From Sphingomonadales bacterium (GTDB taxonomy: Bacteria > Pseudomonadota > Alphaproteobacteria > Sphingomonadales > Sphingomonadaceae), in assembly GCA_016704425.1 (NCBI GenBank), contig JADJAC010000011.1, positions 124,001 through 188,000 on the forward strand: a stretch of 64,000 nt of DNA, in the 5' to 3' direction. Each line of letters starts with the position of its first letter. Within the stretch, counting starts at the first letter, position 1. Under the pieces are notes generated by a model. The model ran no database searches and was not told the DNA's origin. It worked only from the letters and a program-made list of their open reading frames with translations. Of this stretch, positions 6,415-14,014 are shown piece after piece. The position numbers were made by a program, and so were the translations under genes.

Positions 6415-8892
6415 TCAGATTTTCACTTCAACGCTCAGCAACACGGCTTGTGTCTCGTAATAGTTTTCATAGAGAGCATCGAAACCGAAGCCATCGACGA
6501 AGGTTTTGGTTCCAAAAGTGTTAAAGATGTCTGTTGCGGAAAGGCTGGCCTTGATCCGATCATTTGCGAACGTGCGGGACAGGGAGAAGTCGACCGCTCC
6601 GCGCGATGCCTGACTGCCCTGCGCAATCTCGCGAGCGGCATAATAGGTGCCATTCAGCTGCATCTTGGTGGATTTGCCGAGTGGCGCTTCGATCCCGAGC
6701 TTGCCGTCCCAGGTGAAGTCGCTGGTTTCCGGCAGGGACAGGCTGCGCACATAGGGGAACAGCAGCGTGATCGTCGCCGGATCGCGGTGAACCCGGAATG
6801 CATTCAGGCTCGCATTGATTTTCAGATCCTTGCGCACCTTCCAGTGGGCGATCAGTTCTGCACCGCTGTTGCTGGCCTTGCCGGTGTTTGAGTAGATCTT
6901 GTTGACGATGTCATATGTGGTGGTGCTCTGATCGATTGCATAGATGCGCTGGAAGGCATCGGTGATGCTTCGATGATAGAGCGCCAGCGAGGCATTGAGG
7001 CTGCCCCAATCCTGCTGTACCGACAATTCATAGGCCGTCGTGAATTGCGGGCGCAAATAGGGATTGCCGACCTTCAGCAATTCCGGATCGTCATATTTTG
7101 GGAAGACGCGTAACTCCGGCTCACCAGGACGGTCGACGCGGCGGTTGTAGAAGAGCGAAAGATCCGTCCCGCGGCCGAGCTTTGTCGTCAGCCGCACATT
7201 GGGGAAGAGCCGGAAATAATCATAGGCATCGTTGCGCGGATAATAGATGTTTGCCGGATCAAGAGTGTAGCCGACATTGGTTTGTTCCGCACGCAAACCC
7301 GCTTCAATCGTCAGGGCGCGCGTCTCGCGGACCCAGTTCACGTAACCGGAATAGATTTTCTCTTTCCAGTTGGAATGATCGCCAAGGCCCGGATAGATGA
7401 TCGACAGGAAGCCCGGCTCGGTAAGATAGCGCACAGGTATCCAGCGATACTGCACCTTCGCGCCGATCTCGATGCGGCCATTGCTTGTAGGCCGCACATA
7501 GTCGATCGAGACAGGCAGCGTATTCTCGTGCGCGATGATATGGGTCAAGTCTGTGCCGGTGCGGATCGGTGACGCTTCGTTGAGGCGATAGGTCTCATTT
7601 TCCCAGCCGCGAATATACTCTGCACGCAATGACAGCGTGTGCCCGGCCTCGGGGAAGTCATGCCGATAGTTTACTGAAGCAGAGACATGCCCGGTCTGCT
7701 CATTCTCTCGCCAGGACCAAAAGCGCGTGAGCGTGTTCGTCGTTTTCTCGATGAATGGCACTTGCGCGACGTCAAGATGGTCTTCGACGTCGAATGCTGC
7801 ATTGATCGAGAGGGTGTCGTTGTCATCCAACCGCTGGTCCGTCCCGCCCTTCAAGACATATTGGGTCTGCTTCCGGTTTTCCGGCACTTGGCTGACAATG
7901 ATTCGGCCATCGTCATAGAACCGCGTCGAGAACTCGTTATTGGGCAGTTTGCGCTGTTTCAAAAGCTCGCCCTGGAGATGCCAATCGGCTTTTTCGCCAT
8001 TGCGGTTCACGCTGAAATAGGGCGAGATCTTCGGCGTCCAGTCGAAACTTCCAAGCTGGGTGGGCAGGTCCGGCTTGCGGCGGCCAAATGCGCCGAAACC
8101 GCCCTTGAGGCCAACATGACCCGACCACCCGACCTTGCGCGTTGAGCGCATCACGATGTTTATGATGCCCGCACTCCCTTGCGCGGCATAGCGGGCTGAA
8201 GGATTGTTGATGACATCGATCCGTTCGATATTGGCAGCAGGGATGCTATCGAGGCCGGACTGGTTGCCAATACCCGTGAGTGCCGAGGGCTTGCCGTCGA
8301 TCAGGATCGTCACACGGTCGCTGCCGCGCAACAGCACATGGCCATCGCGCTCGACGGTGATGCCCGGCAGACCCTTCATCGCAGAGAGCACTGAGCCACT
8401 TTGTGCAAGCGCACTGTTCGCGACGACGAAACTGTTGGCACCGGGCGCAAGGGTCACATCCTGCGTCCGATTGCCCGTCACGACAATCTCCTGCGCAGAC
8501 TGGTGCAGCCCGATCCGTCCGATGTCGAGAGCGGTCGTCGTCTCACCGACGAGAATCTCGCGCGATGCGCTGTCATAGCCAGCAGCAGAAATGGTCAAAC
8601 GATAAGTGCCCTTTGCCAGGTCACTAACAACGCTGCGGCCGTTGTTGTCCGTGACAGCAATTGCGTCAGGCTGATCTCCATCCTGCCGTTCCACCACAAG
8701 TGCTGCCCCCACAATCGGCGTGCTGGCGTTTGCATCGATGACATGAACCGAAATGTCAGCGCCTTCGCTTGCGGCTGCCAATGCGGTTGTCCGCGAAAAT
8801 GCTATGATGAGAAGCGTTGCAGCACCGATGTGTCTGATGTGCATAACGCCTAAGGCACCAAAAACGCCAAGAAGGCCGGCCCCCGCTGTCAT
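6415..8892 (-). CDS. TonB-dependent outer-membrane receptor with CarboxypepD-regulatory-like domain
   Basis: About 825 residues. After the signal region comes a carboxypeptidase-regulatory-like beta domain (ISVHVIDANASTPIVGAALV ... LAKGTYRLTISAAGY). The plug domain follows (EIVVTGNRTQDV ... GLPGITVERDGHVLLRGSDRV ... SAGIINIVMR), then a long beta-barrel ending in an aromatic/charged strand, LSVEVKI. It should take up a ligand across the outer membrane with TonB-ExbBD energy. The ATG at 8892 has a GGGAGT ribosome site. A later ATG at 8844 would begin exactly at a clean signal peptide (MHIRHIGAATLLIIAF), so the true start is uncertain. No TonB box, FecR/sigma pair or substrate enzyme is adjacent, so the ligand is unknown. 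Confidence 0.9.
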   Translation of the reverse strand: MTAGAGLLGVFGALGVMHIRHIGAATLLIIAFSRTTALAAASEGADISVHVIDANASTPIVGAALVVERQDGDQPDAIAVTDNNGRSVVSDLAKGTYRLTISAAGYDSASREILVGETTTALDIGRIGLHQSAQEIVVTGNRTQDVTLAPGANSFVVANSALAQSGSVLSAMKGLPGITVERDGHVLLRGSDRVTILIDGKPSALTGIGNQSGLDSIPAANIERIDVINNPSARYAAQGSAGIINIVMRSTRKVGWSGHVGLKGGFGAFGRRKPDLPTQLGSFDWTPKISPYFSVNRNGEKADWHLQGELLKQRKLPNNEFSTRFYDDGRIIVSQVPENRKQTQYVLKGGTDQRLDDNDTLSINAAFDVEDHLDVAQVPFIEKTTNTLTRFWSWRENEQTGHVSASVNYRHDFPEAGHTLSLRAEYIRGWENETYRLNEASPIRTGTDLTHIIAHENTLPVSIDYVRPTSNGRIEIGAKVQYRWIPVRYLTEPGFLSIIYPGLGDHSNWKEKIYSGYVNWVRETRALTIEAGLRAEQTNVGYTLDPANIYYPRNDAYDYFRLFPNVRLTTKLGRGTDLSLFYNRRVDRPGEPELRVFPKYDDPELLKVGNPYLRPQFTTAYELSVQQDWGSLNASLALYHRSITDAFQRIYAIDQSTTTYDIVNKIYSNTGKASNSGAELIAHWKVRKDLKINASLNAFRVHRDPATITLLFPYVRSLSLPETSDFTWDGKLGIEAPLGKSTKMQLNGTYYAAREIAQGSQASRGAVDFSLSRTFANDRIKASLSATDIFNTFGTKTFVDGFGFDALYENYYETQAVLLSVEVKI

Positions 8893-8941
8893 CGAAACTC
8901 CCACTCTACCTTGTGATGATCCCTGACCGACCTACCCTAGC

Positions 8942-8958
8942 AGTGTCGTCGAGACACT
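8942..8958. promoter_or_regulatory. short inverted repeat upstream of the TonB receptor
   Basis: AGTGTC-N5-GACACT dyad about 50 bases upstream of the receptor start, with a further GTGTCTC at 8963-8969. It could be an operator or a small hairpin in the leader. The 419-base gap 8893-9311 otherwise holds a palindromic repeat (9179-9218) and no credible gene. Confidence 0.35.
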
Positions 8959-9178
8959 ATGGTGTCTCCGGAAGTCCGTCTCAAGAGCGCTTTATGGTTA
9001 GTTTCAATCAAACTGGGACATTCCCAACCGCACAGAGTGAAGATTGCTTTTGTCCGCTGCATCGGAAAGGTCCGTTATCGCGACTTCTAAGAGCGCCAAC
9101 GCCACCCTTGCGCCAGCAATGATCGCATTCGGCATTAATTTTTGCTCAGACGAACGTCCGCAATGGGGTCGAGTTCGG

Positions 9179-9218
9179 AATGTCTGGTTTTGGGCCCAAA
9201 ACAAGCAAAGCAGACATT
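9179..9218. repeat. dispersed palindromic element (AATGTCTG ... CAGACATT)
   Basis: Outer arms AATGTCTG (9179-9186) and CAGACATT (9211-9218) enclose a perfect 14-base palindrome, TTTTGGGCCCAAAA, at 9188-9201. Upstream, GTCCGCAATGGGGTCG (9157-9172) has the flavour of other intergenic repeats in this window (5472, 35070, 35501). Confidence 0.45.
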
Positions 9219-9311
9219 GGGCTGTGCGGAATAGACGAGGCCGTCTTGAAATACACAGCAACCATTTCGGCATGATCGTCATGCCGCCTAAACCAATGCG
9301 CCCGGCCAACG

Positions 9312-9725
9312 CTAATTGGCGCAGTCGGCGAAGGCCTGGTCGATCGCTTCCTGCCTGTTGGCCAGTGTCGCAGAGCCAATCCTGCCGTTGTGAACGCAGC
9401 GAACTGTCGCCTTCACGGCTTGGAGGCCTGCGAACTCGGTCCCCAAGATCCAGCCGCGAGGCTCATCGACCGGCCTTGGCTCGCTTGGTATCGGCTTGGG
9501 TTCCTTTGGTTCTGGCCGAGGTCTTGGTTCAGGGGCAGGTTTGGGCTCCGGTGCCGGGTCGCCGCCGCCACAATCTGGCGTATTGACTGATTCTCCTCCG
9601 CACCCTGGCTTGAATCCGCCCTGCGGCTTTGCCGCATTTGCCGAATCCTCATTTGCCGGGGCCGTTTTCTGGCACCCCACCAGCAAGAGGCCGCCCACCG
9701 CCAGCCAAACCATCGTGTTCCTCAT
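9312..9725 (-). CDS. proline-rich lipoprotein
   Basis: 137 residues from the ATG at 9725, which has a GGGAGG ribosome site 7 bases upstream. The signal peptide ends with LLLVGC (lipobox; lipidated Cys near residue 18). Next comes a Cys/Gly-containing stretch (PGCGGESVNTPDCGGGD), then a Pro-Glu/Pro-Arg linker of about 30 residues built on PEPKP and PEPRP units. A small C-terminal domain (GTEFAGLQAVKATVRCV ... NRQEAIDQAFADCAN) carries two Cys. The linker looks like a periplasmic spacer that holds the C-terminal domain away from the membrane. Function unknown; it lies inside the tRNA-Tyr element. Confidence 0.75.
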   Translation of the reverse strand: MRNTMVWLAVGGLLLVGCQKTAPANEDSANAAKPQGGFKPGCGGESVNTPDCGGGDPAPEPKPAPEPRPRPEPKEPKPIPSEPRPVDEPRGWILGTEFAGLQAVKATVRCVHNGRIGSATLANRQEAIDQAFADCAN

Positions 9726-9764
9726 TCGGACGCCTCCCACCCCAATCCTGTGCGCCAGCATGAG

Positions 9765-10118
9765 TCAAACCGCGGCGCAAATCAATCCTGCATATTTCGC
9801 GGCGCCGGGGCTGCTTCCCCAGTCGATCCAGCAGGATTTCTTGCGCGCAAGGGCATCCATCACTGCGCAGGAGAGAACCTTTGTGCTGGAATCGCTGGCA
9901 ATCGTCACCATCCGGTCACTACTGGCGCCGCAGGACACGTTCCAGTAGCCGGCCTTGCTGTCGTCCACGCCCTGGAAGAAGGTGCGGTAGCCGCCGGGGC
10001 AGGATTCGCCCGCGCTCTTCACGACCCGTGCAAGCATGGCATGCCGCTCCGCGTCACCGCACGTCGAGTCACTTGCCGACCATCCGCGATGCCGCTTGCC
10101 CAAATGCGAAATCAGCAA
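9765..10118 (-). CDS. small Cys-containing hypothetical protein
   Basis: Up to 117 residues; an ATG at 10037 would give 90. The core reads ESCPGGYRTFFQGVDDSKAGYWNVSC, then STKVLSCAVMDALARKKSCW. The spaced Cys and the FWNV/YWNVSC ... KVLSC pattern are seen in small exported sphingomonad proteins of unknown role. No signal peptide is visible from either start. The region just upstream in another frame (up to 10069) reads like a hydrophobic Ala-rich leader, so a frameshift that removed the signal peptide is possible. It lies between the Pro-rich lipoprotein and the exonuclease gene, on the same strand. Confidence 0.5.
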   Translation of the reverse strand: MLISHLGKRHRGWSASDSTCGDAERHAMLARVVKSAGESCPGGYRTFFQGVDDSKAGYWNVSCGASSDRMVTIASDSSTKVLSCAVMDALARKKSCWIDWGSSPGAAKYAGLICAAV

Positions 10119-10139
10119 GGGACTGCGCCGCTATCGCGC

Positions 10140-10850
10140 CTACGGCTGCGGCTTGCGCCGCGCAATTTCCTGCCGCGCATTCCAAAGTACATCCGCATCC
10201 ATATCGGTCTGTCCGCTCATCCACTGAAGATAGTCGATCGGAATCGCATCCCAGGTGGTACCTCGGTGTTTGCCGAAGGTCATCGCCGGCAAAAACTTGG
10301 GTTCGTTTGTCCAGGTGATCATCTGGGCAAAGGAGGCAAATTGGGCAAGGTCGGCGAGGATATGCGCCGTCACCCAAGCATCGGGTCCAGCCCGATGTGG
10401 CGGCATGGCTCGCGCAGGATCGAGTTTCATCCCCCGCCAGTAGCGCAGCACCTGGTTGCTGTGGCGGGGCGCTTCGGGCCAGACTCGCAGCGCCACCTTG
10501 TACGTGCAGATCCACGGAATGGCCCCCGTGACGGCCGGCGTGATGAACTGTCGCTCAAATTCGCAATTATGCGCGACAAGGATTTCGGGCACGCTCATAT
10601 GGAAGACGGCCGCACTGAGCCTCTCGGGCGTGCACACTGGCGCATTGGGGCCGAAATCGTCCTCGGTGATATGGTGGACCGCCATATTGTCGGGTGGAAT
10701 CCCGTTCAACGGGCGGTAGAGCCAGGCCATCGGGTCATCGATCACCGGCCCCGCCGCACCCCAGACCAGATCGGAGCGCCCGATTTCGATGATCTCGGCG
10801 GGCGGCGCCAAGCCGGTGGTTTCGAGATCGATGACGCGGAGACGGGTCAT
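10140..10850 (-). CDS. DnaQ-like 3'-5' exonuclease
   Basis: 236 residues. The DEDDh exonuclease motifs are present: Exo I (IDLETTGL, D8 and E10), Exo II (VAHNCEFERQF) and Exo III (PPHRAGPDAWVTAHIL, with H-x4-D). The C-terminal 45 residues (TFGKHRGTTWDAIPIDYLQWM) match the accessory domain found behind ExoX/DnaQ-like exonucleases. It is expected to degrade single-stranded DNA or 3' tails with two metal ions. Its ATG overlaps the stop of the AddA-like gene in a 4-base ATGA, so the two are translationally coupled. It is the third gene of the operon. Neighbours suggest it works with the helicase-nuclease rather than as a polymerase proofreader. Confidence 0.9.
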   Translation of the reverse strand: MTRLRVIDLETTGLAPPAEIIEIGRSDLVWGAAGPVIDDPMAWLYRPLNGIPPDNMAVHHITEDDFGPNAPVCTPERLSAAVFHMSVPEILVAHNCEFERQFITPAVTGAIPWICTYKVALRVWPEAPRHSNQVLRYWRGMKLDPARAMPPHRAGPDAWVTAHILADLAQFASFAQMITWTNEPKFLPAMTFGKHRGTTWDAIPIDYLQWMSGQTDMDADVLWNARQEIARRKPQP

Positions 10851-13800
10851 GCGGCTCTCGGTTCGGGCTCCAGCCGGAGCAATGCCCCGACGATCGGCAT
10901 ATGGACGAACAGATGGTCGCAGTTGCCATGGTCGACTGCAAGCCTTGCCGCCTCGGCATAGAGGCCGAGCTGCGGGCCATAACCGACCGCCTTCGCGTCC
11001 CAGTTGTCGCGCGACCCGGGAAAGCTCTTGTGATCGACGATCGCCAGCCCAGCCGCATGTTCGACCAAGAGGTCGATCCGCCCCGAAATCAACTGCTCAC
11101 CGACGCGCGCATGAATTGGGATTTCGCGGCGCATTCGCGCACCGGGCCAGCGTGCTTCGAAATGATCGTGGAGCCGGTCGCATGCGCTCAGCACATCATC
11201 AGCCTTCACTTCGTGTACGTTCCAGCGTTGCAGGATCGACAAGGCCCTCGCCAGACGCGCAGGCCGTTCGGCGGCCCGATCGTCGGCAGCAAAGATGGCA
11301 TGCACCGCTTCACCGAGCTGCGCCATATCGGGTTGTCCGACCAGCGGCAGCCGTGGTCCGAGTTCAACCCTTTCAACGACGCGGTAGGCGATATCGCCCG
11401 CCTCATGACTCGGTTGCCGGAACAGCGGTGCGCGCGCCACGGCTGGCCGTTCGGGCCCGACATGCGACGGCGCGATGACGGGCTCGGCCGGCGCATCGTC
11501 GACCGCGAGCGTGAGCGTGCGGCAGGCAAATGCCGTCCCGCCGGCATTGAGATCATTCCCATCCGCTGCCGGAAGCGTGACATGACCGGGTGTCGCCGTA
11601 TCGAGCAAAGCCAGCCATTTCGCGCCGCTTTTCACGGACGGGGCAAAAACCAGATAATCGCGAGCACGCGTGGCACCCACATAAAGGAGCCGGATATCCT
11701 CGTTGCGAGCGGCCCGCACCGCCGCCTGCCCAAGAGCAGCAGCCGACGCGGTCGCGTCGAGATGCACATCCTTTTCCTGGGACCCGTAAGGCCAGGGCCA
11801 GAAGCGAACCCAGCGCCCAGCAAGGGGCTGGCTCCAGTCGAGCAGGCCTTCGGCCTCGGCCACGGGCTCGAACAGTCGCGCTTTTGAGTCCCATGCAAGG
11901 CTTGCCAGCACCACCAAGGGCCATTCGAGTCCCTTGGCCCCGTGGTAGGTCATAACGTTCACTGCATCAGCCTGAAGGCTTTTCGGACGCGCGGGTTTTG
12001 CTTGGCGCAGCGACAGGATCAATCCCGACAATGTGGCGGGGGAGCCCGAGCTCGCGCAATTGCCTTCATAGCTGCGCGCAAAACCGCGAAGCGCTTCAAG
12101 ATCGTCGAGACAGACGGTGAGGTCGCCCCAGCGCTCAAAGCGCCGCGACATCTGAGGCAAAAGCAATATGGCATCAAGCAATTCGGCCGGTGTCAGTGAC
12201 AGCTGGCCGGCACGAAGCGCCTCGAGCGCGGGCGCGATTGGAACCAAAAGCTTAAGCGCTGCGTGCTGGTCCTCGGCGCTGGCAGCCTCCAGCCAGTTGG
12301 CCGATCCTGGGTCGTCGTCGAAAAAGCGCGCTAGCTCGGCAAGCGCCAGCCCGTCGGTGGGGTCCGCCACCCATCGGAACGCGGCCATCGCCAGCTCCAC
12401 ATGCGGGGTCGTCGACAAGCCCTCGCGTTCGACTGCGACCTTGACGCCTAATTTGCTAAGCGCGGCCGCAATCCGTGCTATATCTGACTTCGTCCGGCAC
12501 AATATGGCGATGTCGCCGGGTTCGAGCGGGCGAATGATGCCGTCCTTGCCCGCCACGCGCCATTCACCACCATTGGCCAAGATATCGCGGATTTGCCCCG
12601 CAAGTGCCGCGAACTGAAATTCAAGCTTGTCCTCGAGCCACCAGGTTGCAAACGGCGTTTGCACAAATCCATACTCGGTCCGCGCGGTGCCGGTAAAACT
12701 ATGGTCAGCCGCGGGCAGCCCCATGGCCTCGAAGGCCTGCGTGAAAGCCGCATTGACCAAACTCACAATGCCTTCGCGGCTGCGATAGGATTGGGCGAGA
12801 ACCTTTGCGGTTGCGGCATTCGCCGCTACGACTCCCGCAAATGCGGCCTGGGTCAGCGCGCTGTCGGCATTGCGAAAGCCGTAGATCGCCTGTTTTGGAT
12901 CGCCGACCCAGGTGCTCGACTGAACGAGAGGCGCAAGCGCGGTGAAGATCGCGATCTGGAGAGGACTTGAGTCCTGGAATTCGTCGACAAAGACGCAGTC
13001 AATCCGCTCGGCAAGACGGGCTGAAAGTTCAGGGTCGCGCAGCACGTCCAGCGCGAGCGCTTCCTGATCGATAAAGTCGAGGAGTCCGCGTTCCGCCTTG
13101 TAGCGTTGATAAGCGACAAGCGCTTCGCCCGCGCACGTGAATAGCGTCCGGATGAAGAGTTCGCACTCTTCATGAAGGCGCGGATGCTCGACGTGTCGGC
13201 TCGCCGCATGGCTGACCGCTTCGAGCGCCGAGACGAACCCCTGCCCGTCCTTCTTGGCACAGACAACTTTCGAGAGCCGCGCCCAGTCCGGCCAGGAGAT
13301 GCGTTGCCCACGCGCCGCTGCTCTGTGAACGCGGCGCATGTCCAAAACGCTTTTCTTGGCGGTGGCACTCAGGTTGTCAGGCACTTCATTCAACGCAACG
13401 CCGATCGCATCGAATAGCGCGGCGTCGAGATCGGCGGTGCTTGTAGCAGGCGGCCGAAGCAAGGCGGCAAACGTCTCCCATGATTTATTGGCAGAATATG
13501 CCAGGTTATCGGCATCGATACCGTTGGATCGTGCGAGCTCGATGATGCGCCTGACAATTGTCCGCCAATCGGATCGTTCGGCGTCGAGGGCGTTGCGCTT
13601 GGGCTCCAATGCGCCCATCGCATCGGCAAGGGTGTTCAATACTGGGGCGTGGCGCTCGATCGCGGCGTTTGCCGCTGTCATGAAGATCCGCGCGACTCCC
13701 TCTTCCGGAATGACATCGGCGCGCGGGGAGCGACCAAGCGCAATGGCGTGTTCGGACACAATCTGCCCGCACACCGAATTGATCGTACCAAAGCGGGCGC

Positions 13801-14014
13801 CGAGCAGGCGCGCCGCCGGATCCCAGGCCCCATCCTTGAACAGGCGCGCGCGCGATCGTTCTATCAGCTCGTCGGCGGCCTTCACCGTAAAGGTGGTCGC
13901 GACGATTTCCTCGGGCGGGCGGGAATTCACTTCTTCGGCAATGCGACCGACGATATGGGTGGTCTTGCCCGTTCCCGCCGATGCCACAACGGTGCTGATG
14001 TTGGACAGGGTCAT
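10847..14014 (-). CDS. AddA-like UvrD-family helicase/nuclease
   Basis: 1055 residues of superfamily 1A helicase fused to a nuclease. Walker A ASAGTGKTTH is at 11-20, motif II VDEFQDSS at 343-350, motif III VGDPKQAIYGFR at 370-381. Motif V (VMTYHGAKGLEWPLVV) and motif VI (RLLYVGATRARDYLVF) follow. The C-terminal PD-(D/E)XK nuclease is complete: D981 (GRIDLLV), DHK at 994-996 and Q1015/Y1019 (GPQLGLYAEA). The order matches AddA/RecB enzymes that unwind and cut double-strand ends, though it is about 100 residues shorter than typical AddA. It overlaps the AddB-like gene upstream and the exonuclease downstream, each by 4 bases. All catalytic motifs look intact. Being in a mobile element, it is probably not the housekeeping addA. 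Confidence 0.9.
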   Translation of the reverse strand: MTLSNISTVVASAGTGKTTHIVGRIAEEVNSRPPEEIVATTFTVKAADELIERSRARLFKDGAWDPAARLLGARFGTINSVCGQIVSEHAIALGRSPRADVIPEEGVARIFMTAANAAIERHAPVLNTLADAMGALEPKRNALDAERSDWRTIVRRIIELARSNGIDADNLAYSANKSWETFAALLRPPATSTADLDAALFDAIGVALNEVPDNLSATAKKSVLDMRRVHRAAARGQRISWPDWARLSKVVCAKKDGQGFVSALEAVSHAASRHVEHPRLHEECELFIRTLFTCAGEALVAYQRYKAERGLLDFIDQEALALDVLRDPELSARLAERIDCVFVDEFQDSSPLQIAIFTALAPLVQSSTWVGDPKQAIYGFRNADSALTQAAFAGVVAANAATAKVLAQSYRSREGIVSLVNAAFTQAFEAMGLPAADHSFTGTARTEYGFVQTPFATWWLEDKLEFQFAALAGQIRDILANGGEWRVAGKDGIIRPLEPGDIAILCRTKSDIARIAAALSKLGVKVAVEREGLSTTPHVELAMAAFRWVADPTDGLALAELARFFDDDPGSANWLEAASAEDQHAALKLLVPIAPALEALRAGQLSLTPAELLDAILLLPQMSRRFERWGDLTVCLDDLEALRGFARSYEGNCASSGSPATLSGLILSLRQAKPARPKSLQADAVNVMTYHGAKGLEWPLVVLASLAWDSKARLFEPVAEAEGLLDWSQPLAGRWVRFWPWPYGSQEKDVHLDATASAAALGQAAVRAARNEDIRLLYVGATRARDYLVFAPSVKSGAKWLALLDTATPGHVTLPAADGNDLNAGGTAFACRTLTLAVDDAPAEPVIAPSHVGPERPAVARAPLFRQPSHEAGDIAYRVVERVELGPRLPLVGQPDMAQLGEAVHAIFAADDRAAERPARLARALSILQRWNVHEVKADDVLSACDRLHDHFEARWPGARMRREIPIHARVGEQLISGRIDLLVEHAAGLAIVDHKSFPGSRDNWDAKAVGYGPQLGLYAEAARLAVDHGNCDHLFVHMPIVGALLRLEPEPRAA

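Noticed and set aside
9004..9379. Minus-strand frames in the gap between the TonB receptor and the Pro-rich lipoprotein
   Set aside because: They cover the palindromic repeat 9179-9218, have mixed basic composition without a domain, and no ribosome site.
9500..9620. Proline-rich repeat region considered as a CRISPR-like or tandem DNA repeat
   Set aside because: The periodicity comes from PEPKP/PEPRP codons within a lipoprotein; there are no spacers and no cas genes.
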